This document shows, piece after piece, positions 35,215 to 43,565 of a stretch of DNA of 64,000 nucleotides (positions are counted from its first letter, which is position 1; each line of letters opens with the position of its first letter). Position numbers and translations under genes: made by a program. The notes under the pieces were generated by a model. The model was not told where the DNA came from, did not search any database, and saw only the letters and a program-made list of their open reading frames with translations. This stretch comes from Bacillus sp. RAR_GA_16. GTDB lineage: Bacteria; Bacillota; Bacilli; Bacillales; Guptibacillaceae. The stretch spans positions 1-64,000 of the forward strand of contig NZ_JAIUKZ010000002.1 in the NCBI RefSeq assembly GCF_020165985.1, in the 5' to 3' direction.

Positions 35215-35781
35215 ATGGAACCGATTCAACTTGATTTTCCAACTGAATTTTACACAGATCGTTTACACATTCGATATCCTGTTCCGGGAGATGGCAAAGC
35301 TGTTCATCAATCCATTGAAGCATCTCTAGTTGAACTTAAGCCATATATGTTATTTGCACATATGAATCAAACCGAAACAGAAGTGGAAGCGAATATTCGA
35401 GAATCCAACGCTGCTTTCTTAAAAAGAGAAGATTTACGACTATTGCTTTTTCATAAGCAAACTGGGGAGTTTATTGGTTCATCTGGTTTACATCGAATTG
35501 ATTGGAAGGTTCGCAAGTTTGAAATCGGTTACTGGATTGATTCTCGTTATAGTGGACAAGGATACATGACTGAGGCTGTCAAAGGGATGGTTGAATTTGC
35601 GATTCGAGAACTTCACGCGAAGAGAATTGAAATTCGTTGTAATGCAGAAAATTGGCAAAGTCGTAAGGTAGCAGAACGATGTTTCTTTCAGCTTGAGGCG
35701 ATTTTAAAAAATGATCGCCGATCTATTGATAAACGTAAGCTCATTGATACTTGTGTTTATGCAAGAACGGATATTCAGTGA
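35215..35781 (+). CDS. GNAT acetyltransferase, RimJ/RimL type
   Basis: A 188-residue RimJ/RimL-like acetyltransferase: FYTDRLHIRYPVPGDG at the start, FIGSSGLHRIDWKVRKFEIGYWID in the sheet (in pieces), the acetyl-CoA loop YSGQGYMTEAVKG and the late signature NAENWQSRKVAERCFF. ATG 35215 follows TGGAGGATG; the upstream ATG/TTG region lacks a site. It has a near-perfect sigma-A promoter, so strong constitutive expression is expected. Candidate substrates are ribosomal-protein N-termini or small amines; not decidable. Confidence 0.85.
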   Translation: MEPIQLDFPTEFYTDRLHIRYPVPGDGKAVHQSIEASLVELKPYMLFAHMNQTETEVEANIRESNAAFLKREDLRLLLFHKQTGEFIGSSGLHRIDWKVRKFEIGYWIDSRYSGQGYMTEAVKGMVEFAIRELHAKRIEIRCNAENWQSRKVAERCFFQLEAILKNDRRSIDKRKLIDTCVYARTDIQ

Positions 35782-35895
35782 GATTTCAATTACTTTATTA
35801 CTTGGATAATATAGGAATGGGTTTTAAGAAGGAACTCGATTCACTTATCAAGAATAAACGCTTAACGAAAGATTTTGGCGATGGAGGGAAATGGT

Positions 35896-36327
35896 GTGAT
35901 CGAACGAGCGACAATCGAAGAAAGAGATTATATTTTGTCTAATTCCATTCAGTCAGTGAACGAAGGAACGACAAATCCAGGGATCGTGAAAGAAGAAAAA
36001 GCACTTGAAATTGTTTCCTCTATTCTTGATCGAGGTGGCTATCATCTTATTTATCGAGATGGTGGAGAGATTGCAGGTTGGGTATTACTAGGTGAGAACA
36101 CCGATTACTTTACGGAAAGTAAGCATGGCTTTATTTACGATGTGTTTGTATTTCCAAAGTTTCGTGGCAAAGGATATTCTAAGAAGCTCGTGGAAGCAAG
36201 TATTCAAAACTTTAAAGAACAAGGATACGAGGAAATTCGATTGAATGTGTACTCCTCTAACTTTGCGAAGTACATTTATAAAGATATTGGATTTCGAGAG
36301 TTGCAAACGATTATGGTATACAAATAA
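35896..36327 (+). CDS. GNAT family N-acetyltransferase
   Basis: A 143-residue GNAT enzyme starting at GTG 35896, seven bases after GGAGGG. The acetyl-CoA loop is KFRGKGYSKKLVEA, preceded by the strand HGFIYDVFVFP and followed by LNVYSSNFAKYIYKDIGF. The shape is typical for small acetyltransferases with many possible substrates. It comes 114 bases after the preceding RimL-like gene and could share its promoter. No diagnostic context. Confidence 0.82.
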   Translation: MIERATIEERDYILSNSIQSVNEGTTNPGIVKEEKALEIVSSILDRGGYHLIYRDGGEIAGWVLLGENTDYFTESKHGFIYDVFVFPKFRGKGYSKKLVEASIQNFKEQGYEEIRLNVYSSNFAKYIYKDIGFRELQTIMVYK

Positions 36328-36414
36328 GTTAGTTGTTCTTTTCATTTATTAAAAGAATGTGAAAAACTACTCATAATTAAAGTTTCATATGTGGATCCTG
36401 CTACACTACTTATA

Positions 36415-36489
36415 CAGGAACTTCCCCGGTTCCTGTCCCCCTTAAAATATAAAGTGTGAGCCCCATGTATTTCCCGACATGGGGCTTTT
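36415..36489 (+). terminator. two hairpins in the gap after the GNAT gene
   Basis: The 36328-36581 gap holds CAGGAAC / GTTCCTG (36415-36421, 36429-36435) and then AGCCCCATGT / ACATGGGGCT (36459-36468, 36477-36486) followed by TTTT. The second looks like a terminator for the GNAT genes; the pair could also be a short independent RNA. Nothing else is visible in this gap. Confidence 0.5.
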
Positions 36490-36581
36490 CCTATAGCTGA
36501 ATGATTGAAGGGGTCTTAGTATAGCTAGCTTGTATACGAAAGGTTGTTTCATTGTTTTTGCTGAATATCAGTAGAAAAGGA

Positions 36582-36610
36582 TTGCATTTTATCAAGGGGA
36601 TCGCTAAAAT
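36582..36610 (+). promoter_or_regulatory. sigma-A promoter of the S-box unit
   Basis: TTGCAT (36582-36587), 17-base spacer, TAAAAT (36605-36610); transcription would start about 15 bases before the riboswitch aptamer. Confidence 0.6.
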
Positions 36611-36630
36611 AAATCACAATTACATATTTT

Positions 36631-36778
36631 TTCCTTATCAAGAGAGGCGGAGGGACTGGCCCTAAGATGCCCGGCAACCTGTAAACAAGGTGCTAATTCC
36701 AGCAGAGCAATCGCTCTGGAAGATGAGGAGGAGCTCTGTGAAAGACTGAACTCTTCCTAAATGGGAAGAGTTTTTTTT
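36631..36778 (+). promoter_or_regulatory. SAM-I (S-box) riboswitch with terminator switch
   Basis: The aptamer core carries every S-box mark: CTTATCAAGAG, GGAGGGACTGGCCC, CCCGGCAACC, AAGGTGCTAATTCC and GCAATCGC in the variable stem. P1 pairs 36631-36639 with 36722-36730. GGAAGA (36718-36723) can instead pair with TCTTCC (36752-36757) to form an antiterminator, while the terminator stem is AACTCTTCC / GGAAGAGTT (36749-36757, 36764-36772) with eight Ts. SAM binding should thus stop transcription before the sulfite-oxidase-like gene. Unusual in its target, see findings. Confidence 0.95.
36749..36778 (+). terminator. riboswitch-controlled terminator
   Basis: 9-bp stem AACTCTTCC / GGAAGAGTT with 6-base loop and eight Ts, the expression platform of the SAM-I riboswitch. 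Confidence 0.93.
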
Positions 36779-36808
36779 GTTGTCCATTATATGAAAGGTG
36801 TGAAGTGT

Positions 36809-37471
36809 ATGAAGAAAGCAGCACGAATTCGAAACATGAAAGTACCGCAAGCAAATGAAATATATGGAGACCGTCTTCCCCCAGGACAGGTATTAACGGA
36901 AAGGTTTCCTATTCTACATGAAGGCGAGGTACCGGTTTACGATATGACAACCTGGGATCTGAAGGTGTTTGGAAAGTTAGCACAAGAAATCACTGTCGAC
37001 TATGAAGATCTACTTGCTTTACCGCAGAAGCAAGTCACTTGTGATATTCATTGCGTTACACGCTGGTCACGTTTCGATAATACATTTGAAGGCGTACTAA
37101 TGAAGGATTTTATGAAAGAACTTGGTATTCACCCTGAGTCAGAATACGTCATGCTACATGGTGATCATGATTATACAACCAATATACACCTTCATGACTT
37201 AATACAGGATAATGTTTTACTTGCCCACTCGGTCGATGGCGAAAAGTTAACAGCCAAACACGGCTATCCGTTACGCCTAGTCGTTCCGCACCTCTACTTT
37301 TGGAAAAGCATTAAATGGATAAGAGGGATTGAGTTTATTTCTGAAGACGCCCCTGGTTTTTGGGAACAGAATGGTTTTCATAATCATGCTGATCCATTTA
37401 AAGAAGAGCGATTTTCTGGAGAAGATCTTGGACTTCCAGATGATGAGTGGGAGAAAAAAGAGTACGATTAA
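36809..37471 (+). CDS. sulfite-oxidase-like molybdopterin oxidoreductase
   Basis: A 220-residue soluble protein with the molybdopterin-binding domain of sulfite oxidases and MsrP/YedY. The Mo-ligand cysteine is Cys82 in VTCDIHCVTRWSRFDN; other family blocks are FEGVLMKDFM, YTTNIHLHDL, AKHGYPLRLVVPHLYFWKSIKWIRGIEF (in pieces) and the end PGFWEQNGFHNHADPFKEER. There is no heme or dimerisation domain and no Tat signal, so it is a short cytoplasmic YuiH-like member whose substrate is unknown. ATG 36809 follows AAAGGTG. It is the only gene under the SAM riboswitch, tying it to sulfur or methionine status. Confidence 0.88.
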   Translation: MKKAARIRNMKVPQANEIYGDRLPPGQVLTERFPILHEGEVPVYDMTTWDLKVFGKLAQEITVDYEDLLALPQKQVTCDIHCVTRWSRFDNTFEGVLMKDFMKELGIHPESEYVMLHGDHDYTTNIHLHDLIQDNVLLAHSVDGEKLTAKHGYPLRLVVPHLYFWKSIKWIRGIEFISEDAPGFWEQNGFHNHADPFKEERFSGEDLGLPDDEWEKKEYD

Positions 37472-37493
37472 CATTTATTAAAATGATCTTAAC

Positions 37494-37502
37494 CGCCCAA
37501 GA
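37494..37502. repeat. target-site duplication, left copy
   Basis: CGCCCAAGA, identical to 38897-38905 on the far side of the IS256-type element. Confidence 0.85.
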
Positions 37503-38896
37503 GGTAGTGTCAATAAGTTTGTGTAATTCATAAGGTAGGGATATTCTCTAGCCTTCATTGAGGTGGGGAGTTCTGGCAGGGCCCCTCGGGGCCCTGCCAG
37601 AAAAATCGTATTTGCCCCTATTCCTTCTTGACTCCATAACGTTCCAGAAACATGGCTTGTAACGTAGGAAAGGCCGTGCTAAAACCACGTAGCTTTCGTT
37701 CGCTCCAGCGCTGATTGTAGTCCTTGGATTGGAGATAAACGATTTTCTCGGCAGCCTTTTCACCTGGAAGACTATTCATCGTTTTAGTACGCTTTTTGAT
37801 CTCTTTAATTGTTCGTTCGATGATATTGGTTGTATAAATCATCGGTCGAATCGAAGAAGGATAGCTCAGAAAGGTTAAGAGAACGCTCAAATCCTGTTCC
37901 CAAGATTTCACGACTTTCGGATATTTCTTCTTCCAGTTTTCCTTGAATGCTTCAAACCTTTCTCGGGCTTCTTCATGGGTACTGGCTTGATAGATAGGTT
38001 TGAGATCTTCTGCGACAGAGGATTGATCTTTCTTTCGCACAGCGTTTAAAGCGTTACGTACTTTATGGACAACGCAGCGCTGCACGTCGGCTTTTGGATA
38101 GACAGATTTCATGGCTTCTTCCAGACCAGGAAGCCCGTCGAAAACACCAAGAAGCACTTCTTCAACACCTCGGTCGTACAAGTCTAAGAGAATTTCTTTC
38201 CAGCCTAAAGCACTTTCTTGACCGCCTACATAGAAGCCCAGAATTTCTCTGTGACCCTCTTCCGTCACACCAACGACAAGGTAGACGACTTCATTGGCGA
38301 CATCCTCTCGACGCAACTTCAAATAGGTGCCATCCAGATATAAGACGGAGTATCGTTTTTGAAGAGAGCGTCTCTGCCATGTTTCAATATCTTCAGCCAC
38401 GACATCGGTGATATGGCTAATGGTAGACGCCGAGTAAGAATGGCCCAGGATGCGCTCAAGAAAATGGCCGATTTCTCGTGTACTAATGCCTTTCTGATAC
38501 ATCGTAATGATCGTTTCACCAAGCCATTGTTCACGACGCTGGTATGGGGAAAAGACTTCTGTTTGAAAGGCATTATCTCGATCGCGTGGCACCTGAAGGT
38601 CATCTAAACGGCCGTATTTCGTATCGAGCTGACGGGCATACGTGCCATTTTTGTAGTTTTTCAATTCAGGATGTTCGTCTTCAAAGAAACGATTCATTTC
38701 TTCTTTCATGATCGTTTCCAATTTTTCTTTTACAAATTCTCGTACCATGGAATCTAATTGATTTTCTAGTGAATTCTGTCCTATACTAGTAGACATAGGT
38801 AGGGCATCTCCTCTCGAGTTGATTTGGTCGTTGACTTTGAGGATACCCTACCTCTTTTTATGTCTCAAATGTTTTACACAAACTATCGTACGTCAT
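37503..38896 (-). mobile_element. complete IS256-family insertion sequence (1394 bp)
   Basis: The element is bounded by 9-bp direct repeats CGCCCAAGA. Its imperfect terminal inverted repeats share AGTTTGTGTAA (37516-37526) and TTACACAAACT (38874-38884), with subterminal GGTAGGG / CCCTACC. It carries one intact transposase on the minus strand. A very stable 13-bp-arm hairpin (37573-37585, 37588-37600) lies between the transposase stop and the left end. Size and duplication length are as expected for the family. It landed in the gap between the sulfite-oxidase-like gene and the surface-protein gene, disrupting no recognisable frame. Confidence 0.93.
37618..38796 (-). CDS. IS256-family transposase
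   Basis: A 392-residue mutator-type (IS256) DDE transposase. The catalytic residues appear as LYLDGTYLKLR (first Asp), GVFDGLPGLEEA (second Asp) and TTNIIERTIKEIKKR (Glu); the RCVVHKVRN motif typical of the family lies between the second Asp and the Glu. The N-terminal helical DNA-binding part and the SYSASTISHITD stretch are complete. Start ATG 38794-38796 follows AGGAGATGCCC on the minus strand. The frame is intact, so the element could be active. Confidence 0.95.
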   Translation of the reverse strand: MSTSIGQNSLENQLDSMVREFVKEKLETIMKEEMNRFFEDEHPELKNYKNGTYARQLDTKYGRLDDLQVPRDRDNAFQTEVFSPYQRREQWLGETIITMYQKGISTREIGHFLERILGHSYSASTISHITDVVAEDIETWQRRSLQKRYSVLYLDGTYLKLRREDVANEVVYLVVGVTEEGHREILGFYVGGQESALGWKEILLDLYDRGVEEVLLGVFDGLPGLEEAMKSVYPKADVQRCVVHKVRNALNAVRKKDQSSVAEDLKPIYQASTHEEARERFEAFKENWKKKYPKVVKSWEQDLSVLLTFLSYPSSIRPMIYTTNIIERTIKEIKKRTKTMNSLPGEKAAEKIVYLQSKDYNQRWSERKLRGFSTAFPTLQAMFLERYGVKKE

Positions 38897-38905
38897 CGCC
38901 CAAGA
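38897..38905. repeat. target-site duplication, right copy
   Basis: CGCCCAAGA, identical to 37494-37502; together they show a 9-bp staggered insertion. Confidence 0.85.
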
Positions 38906-39047
38906 ATCCTTTTACAGTAAGGAATAGTCAGTACTTTATGTAGGAGTAATGAATATTTTTAAATTAATTCCTAATAAAATTGATCCAAACTGATCTTCTC
39001 TCCGTTAGCTAAGTGTAAATCAAGAATTAAGGGGAGTGGATTTGAAA

Positions 39048-40430
39048 ATGAATACAAATACGAATTTGAAAAAGAAAGTGATTGACTGGAAAAAAGGACT
39101 TTTAATTGTCCCGCTTAGTTTTTCACTTTTAATTCCAACAGCTGGAGCTTATGCCCATGATGGAGAAAACCATATGGACAAGCCTACCGTAGAAACGCCG
39201 GGTGCTGACCTGCGAGCTGATCTTGGTCATTTATTAAGTGAACATGCTTATCTTGCAGTAGAAACAATGAGAAAAGGTGCTGAAGGTTCAGCAGATTTTG
39301 AAGCTTCTGCTGGTGCTTTAAGTGAAAACACAGAAGATCTTACAGCGGCCATTACTTCGGTTTATGGAGAAGAAGCTGGTGCTGAATTTAATGAAATCTG
39401 GAGCAATCATATCGGGTTTTTCGTTGATTATGTGAAAGCAACTGGTAATGAAGATGAAGACGCGAAACAAAAAGCGCTAGATAGTTTAGAAGGCTATAAA
39501 GAAGATTTCTCCATGTTCCTTGAAAATGCAACGGGTGAACGTCTTCAAGCCGATACGTTAGCTGAAGGCCTTCAGGCACATATTAATCAATTAATTGGCG
39601 CATTCGATAGTTATGTAGCTGGAGATTATGACATGGCATATGATAAGGAACGTGAAGCCATTGCACATATGCAAATGGTAGCGAAAGGATTTTCCGGAGC
39701 GATTACAGATCAGTTTCCTGATAAATTTGAAAACACAAAAGCTGTGACGCCTGCCTCTGATCTTCGTGCAACACTTGGTCACCTACTATCTGAACATGCT
39801 GGCCTAGCTATGATGACAATGCAGAATGGTATTGACGGCTCAGAAGATTTTGATGCTTCAGCAGCTGCACTTAGTGAGAACACAGATGATTTAGCTGCTG
39901 CCATTACATCTGTTTATGGTGAGGAAGCGGGTAATCAATTTAAAGAGATGTGGTCTGGACATATTGGCAACTTTGTTGAGTACGTTCAAGCTACAGGAGC
40001 GGAAGATGAAGAAGCAAAAGAAGCAGCGTTGAAGGCATTAGAAAACTATAGAGCTGATTTTTCAAGCTTCCTTGAAACAGCTACAGATGGAAGATTAGAA
40101 GCAAGTGCATTATCTGAAGGACTTCAAACGCATGTGAACCAACTAATTTCTGCATTTGATAATTATACAATGGAAGATTATGATGCTGCTTATGATTCTG
40201 TTCGTGAAGCTTATGCCCATATGTATATGCCTGCAAAAGGTTTATCAGGCGCTTTTGTAGACCAGTTCCCGGATAAATTTGCTATGGAAGCTATGCCTTC
40301 TGACATGCCGAAGACTGGTATGGGCGGTACGGCGGAACAACAATTGCCAATTGAGTGGATTGTAGCAGCAATTCTTGCAACAATGGCAGCAACTGGTGTC
40401 ATTGTTCGCAGAAAAATGCAAAATAGCTAA
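39048..40430 (+). CDS. two-repeat helical surface protein with MPKTG sortase-like signal
   Basis: A 460-residue exported protein. A basic N-terminus and hydrophobic core (about residues 17-35) end at GAYAHDGENH, a likely cleavage region. Two tandem repeats of about 165 residues follow (each runs from DLRA.LGHLLSEHA to QFPDKF), all-helical, with His in matching positions: GHLLSEH, NHIGFF/GHIGNF, HINQL/HVNQL and AHMQM/AHMYM. The C-terminus has PSDMPKTGMGG, a variant LPxTG motif, then a membrane helix and RRKMQNS, so it is probably sortase-anchored. AAGGGGAG precedes ATG 39048; GTG 39036 is possible. Function unknown; the regular His suggests metal or heme binding. Confidence 0.8.
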   Translation: MNTNTNLKKKVIDWKKGLLIVPLSFSLLIPTAGAYAHDGENHMDKPTVETPGADLRADLGHLLSEHAYLAVETMRKGAEGSADFEASAGALSENTEDLTAAITSVYGEEAGAEFNEIWSNHIGFFVDYVKATGNEDEDAKQKALDSLEGYKEDFSMFLENATGERLQADTLAEGLQAHINQLIGAFDSYVAGDYDMAYDKEREAIAHMQMVAKGFSGAITDQFPDKFENTKAVTPASDLRATLGHLLSEHAGLAMMTMQNGIDGSEDFDASAAALSENTDDLAAAITSVYGEEAGNQFKEMWSGHIGNFVEYVQATGAEDEEAKEAALKALENYRADFSSFLETATDGRLEASALSEGLQTHVNQLISAFDNYTMEDYDAAYDSVREAYAHMYMPAKGLSGAFVDQFPDKFAMEAMPSDMPKTGMGGTAEQQLPIEWIVAAILATMAATGVIVRRKMQNS

Positions 40431-40463
40431 GCCATCCTTAGGTAACCTAACTTACCTTCAAAG

Positions 40464-40495
40464 AAGCAATAGCCAAAACGGCTATTGCTTTTTTT
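40464..40495 (+). terminator. rho-independent terminator
   Basis: 11-bp stem AAGCAATAGCC / GGCTATTGCTT (40464-40474, 40480-40490), loop AAAAC, then five more Ts, 34 bases after the surface-protein stop. Confidence 0.92.
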
Positions 40496-40645
40496 GCGAG
40501 ATCTGTAAGGATCATTACAGCATTGAATTTGTAAAAAAGGTATACTTTTAAGTATAGAATGAGTGATTTTACAGATGAAAGCACAATCAAGTTCGTCAAA
40601 TAGTAAGAACAGTTGCTACGATTGGGTAGAAGAGGGGGATAAGAG

Positions 40646-41881
40646 ATGAAGTTCAAGTTTATGATTTGTATGATAGCGTTATTTTTTATAGTAGCCTGTG
40701 GTAACGACGATAAAAGTAGTTCAAACAATGAGGACGTATTAGATAAAGATTGGAATGAAATTGTAAAGACTTCTGAAGGAACAAAGGTAAATTTATTTAT
40801 GTGGGGAGGAGATGAAGGAGTTAACCAATATATAGATGATTGGGCTACACCACGTTTAAAAGAGGAATACGGGATTACACTCCAACGTCAGCCGATGAAT
40901 ACAGAAGAATTTATGCAAAAGCTTTTAACAGAGAAAAAAGCAAATAAACATAACGGTACAATTGATGTGATCTGGATAAATGGGACAAACTTTAAAAATG
41001 CAAAACAAGCTGAATTATTATTTGGGTCGTTCTCTCATAAACTACCACATTTTCAAGATTACATTGGAACTGATCATCAAAATGCTTTATTTGATCAAGG
41101 TACTGAGATTGACGGATTGGAAGCGCCATGGGGGAATGTTCAGTACGTTTTTCATTACAATTCTACTCACATTGATAACCCACCAAGTACACTTGAAGAG
41201 TTAAAACAGTGGATTCATGATCATCCAGGGAAGTTCACGTATCCGAACGTAACAGATTTTACTGGCAACACATTTGTTAAGCATCTGCTAGTCAAAGGAG
41301 CGGGAGAAACGTCAGCTCTTATGGCGGAAGAGTATAACGAAGATGTGATTCAGTCTGGAGAAGAGTATGTGTGGAACTACTTAGAAGAAATTAAACCTGA
41401 TCTTTGGCGCGAAGGTGAAACATACCCTGAGTCGTTAACAAAGCTTGATACCCTCTATAGTCAGGGAGAAGTTTGGATGACGATGGGTTTCAATGAAGCG
41501 AGGGCAGAAAGTTTAATTGAAAATGGTACATTTCCTAAGAGTACAAAGTCGTTTATTCTTAAAGATCCAGGTTCTATTTCAAATACTCATTACCTAAGTA
41601 TTGCTTTTAACAGTCCAAATCCTGAAGGAGCTATGACTGTGATTAATTTTCTAGAATCGCCAGAAGCCCAAATCGCAAAGATGGACCCAACTATGTGGGG
41701 AGAGGGCACTGTATTGAATTTTAATAAGCTGAATCAGGTAGATCAGAAACAAATTAACAACATTAATCGAGGAGAGAGCGTTCTTTCTACTGAATTATTA
41801 AACAACTATCAATTACCCGATCTAGATACAGGATACACGGAGTGGATTAATAATGAATGGGCGAAACGGATTTTTGACTAA
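40646..41881 (+). CDS. YnjB-like ABC transporter substrate-binding lipoprotein
   Basis: A 411-residue lipoprotein (lipobox FFIVAC, Cys18) with the extended two-domain fold of the YnjB family: KVNLFMWGGDEGVNQYID, DVIWINGTNFKNAKQ, EAPWGNVQYVFHYNS and GEVWMTMGFNEARAE. It should deliver a ligand to the two permeases and ATPase that follow. The E. coli YnjBCD substrate is not known; the nearest characterised relatives import thiamine, iron or polyamines. Its 3' end overlaps the next gene by 29 bases. ATG 40646 follows GAGGGGG. First gene of the operon. Confidence 0.88.
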   Translation: MKFKFMICMIALFFIVACGNDDKSSSNNEDVLDKDWNEIVKTSEGTKVNLFMWGGDEGVNQYIDDWATPRLKEEYGITLQRQPMNTEEFMQKLLTEKKANKHNGTIDVIWINGTNFKNAKQAELLFGSFSHKLPHFQDYIGTDHQNALFDQGTEIDGLEAPWGNVQYVFHYNSTHIDNPPSTLEELKQWIHDHPGKFTYPNVTDFTGNTFVKHLLVKGAGETSALMAEEYNEDVIQSGEEYVWNYLEEIKPDLWREGETYPESLTKLDTLYSQGEVWMTMGFNEARAESLIENGTFPKSTKSFILKDPGSISNTHYLSIAFNSPNPEGAMTVINFLESPEAQIAKMDPTMWGEGTVLNFNKLNQVDQKQINNINRGESVLSTELLNNYQLPDLDTGYTEWINNEWAKRIFD

Positions 41882-42737
41882 TAATAAAAGAGTCGTTTTC
41901 AATTTATTACCAGCGCTAGCGGTCACCATGTTGCTTGTTGGCTATGGCATGTGGTCTGCTATTGCTCAAAGTTTTCAAACAATCAATGGGGAGTGGACGT
42001 TCGCTTCGTATGTTGAGATCTTCAACAGCCATTCTTTCTTTGACTCTTTGAAATTAACGTTTCGAGTTGCTATCCTATCCACATTGCTATCGCTAATGAT
42101 AGGATTAGTAATGACTAGGATGTTATACCAATTTTTTAAAGACTCCTCCTCTAAAGTACTCGTGTGGATACCGATTTTAATTCCTCATTTTGTAGCAGGA
42201 TATTTAGTGTATTTATTTTTCTCGCAAAGCGGGTTATTTTCCTCTCTTTTTTATCAACTAGGTGTATTTGATCATCGATCGGAGTTTCCAATTCTCGTTC
42301 AAGAAGAGTTTGGTATAGGAATGATCTTAACTTATGTTTGGAAAGAGGTTCCGTTCGTTATTCTTATGTTGTTACCAGTATATTACGAAATCGATCATCG
42401 CTATAGTGAAGTTGTGAGAACGCTTGGAGGGAATAAATGGGATGCCTTTAAGAACGTGGAGCTTCCCTGGTTACTACCGGTGCTCGTAGAGACGGCGGTA
42501 ATTCTAGTTGCATTTATCGCTTCAGCATTTGAAATTCCCTATCTATTAGGTGTTACTAGACCAGAGATGTTACCAGTTAGAGCTTATGAATGGTTTTACG
42601 ATGGAGATTGGAGTAAACGCCCTCTCGCTTTTTCTGCTATGATCCTACCAGGCGTTCTGGCCCTCCTCCTTGCTATGCTTAGTATTGGAGCTGTACAAAA
42701 GCATCGATTGCGAATGATTAGGGGGAGAAGCCGATGA
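41853..42737 (+). CDS. ABC transporter permease (YnjC N-half-like)
   Basis: A 294-residue, six-segment inner-membrane permease of the binding-protein-dependent (type I) class. The cytoplasmic EAA loop that docks to the ATPase is visible as EVVRTLGGNKWDAFKNVELPWLLPVL. In E. coli, YnjC is one protein made of two such halves; here they are separate genes, this being the first. ATG 41853 overlaps the lipoprotein gene and has CGGAG ten bases before it. Its stop overlaps the next start in ATGA. Confidence 0.88.
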   Translation: MNGRNGFLTNNKRVVFNLLPALAVTMLLVGYGMWSAIAQSFQTINGEWTFASYVEIFNSHSFFDSLKLTFRVAILSTLLSLMIGLVMTRMLYQFFKDSSSKVLVWIPILIPHFVAGYLVYLFFSQSGLFSSLFYQLGVFDHRSEFPILVQEEFGIGMILTYVWKEVPFVILMLLPVYYEIDHRYSEVVRTLGGNKWDAFKNVELPWLLPVLVETAVILVAFIASAFEIPYLLGVTRPEMLPVRAYEWFYDGDWSKRPLAFSAMILPGVLALLLAMLSIGAVQKHRLRMIRGRSR

Positions 42738-43552
42738 GATTTGTTTTTAATCGTTTAGGGAAAAGAGAGTTAGTCACGGATTTAATGGTGATAAGTTTTA
42801 TCGGTTTTTTTATTCTTCCATTTGTCGTTGTAACGGTAAAAAGTTTTTCGGTAGGGTGGAGGTTCCCAGAATTATTACCTCAGGCCTATAGCTTAAATGG
42901 TTGGCGAAACATATTGACTGATCCTTCTTTAAGGGAGTCAATCATGACAACCTTAAAAATTGGTTTTTATGTCGTTCTCCTGAATTTATTGCTTGCATTA
43001 CCAGCAGCTAGAGTGCTTTCAACTTTTTCTTTTAAAGGAAAATCAATGATTGAAACATTTCTATTATCGCCAATATTAATTCCAGGAATCTTACTCGCAA
43101 TGGGATTACAATTTACGATGATTCAATTTGGATTAGCCGATCAGGTTTTAGGAGTGGTACTTGTCCATTTAATCCCAACGCTACCTTATGCGATTCGAAT
43201 GATGCGGGCAGGCTATGAACGTTTAGGAATTTCGTTAGGTGAGCAGGCTTCTGTATTAGGAGCAGGCGTGTTTACACGTTTTTTTACGATATCGCTTCCT
43301 TTATTACTTCCGAGTATTAGAAGTCTTATGCTTCTTACTTTTGTTATTTCATTGGGACAATATGCGCTTACAGCCATAATAGGGGGCGGTAATGTTATTA
43401 CCCTCCCCCTTCTTTATTATCCTTATTTTTCTAGTTCGAATGAGGCAGTAGTTGCGGGGTTTTCCATCCTGTTTGCACTGCTCCCTCTTCTTTTTATTGG
43501 GGGAGTTGAAATCATATTAAGGCTGGTTATTCGAGCTGTAAATCGCGTTTGA
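42734..43552 (+). CDS. ABC transporter permease (YnjC C-half-like)
   Basis: A 272-residue, six-segment permease, the partner of the preceding one. Its EAA loop is GEQASVLGAGVFTRFFTISLPLLLPSI. The ATG overlaps the preceding stop by four bases (ATGA), showing tight coupling, and the ATPase gene follows after 13 bases. A ligand cannot be assigned. Confidence 0.88.
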   Translation: MRFVFNRLGKRELVTDLMVISFIGFFILPFVVVTVKSFSVGWRFPELLPQAYSLNGWRNILTDPSLRESIMTTLKIGFYVVLLNLLLALPAARVLSTFSFKGKSMIETFLLSPILIPGILLAMGLQFTMIQFGLADQVLGVVLVHLIPTLPYAIRMMRAGYERLGISLGEQASVLGAGVFTRFFTISLPLLLPSIRSLMLLTFVISLGQYALTAIIGGGNVITLPLLYYPYFSSSNEAVVAGFSILFALLPLLFIGGVEIILRLVIRAVNRV

Positions 43553-43565
43553 AAGGAAGATTGAT

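Noticed and set aside
35817-35942. 41-residue frame (MGFKKELDSL...) between two acetyltransferase genes.
   Set aside because: No ribosome binding site, and it runs into the well-supported GNAT gene in another frame.
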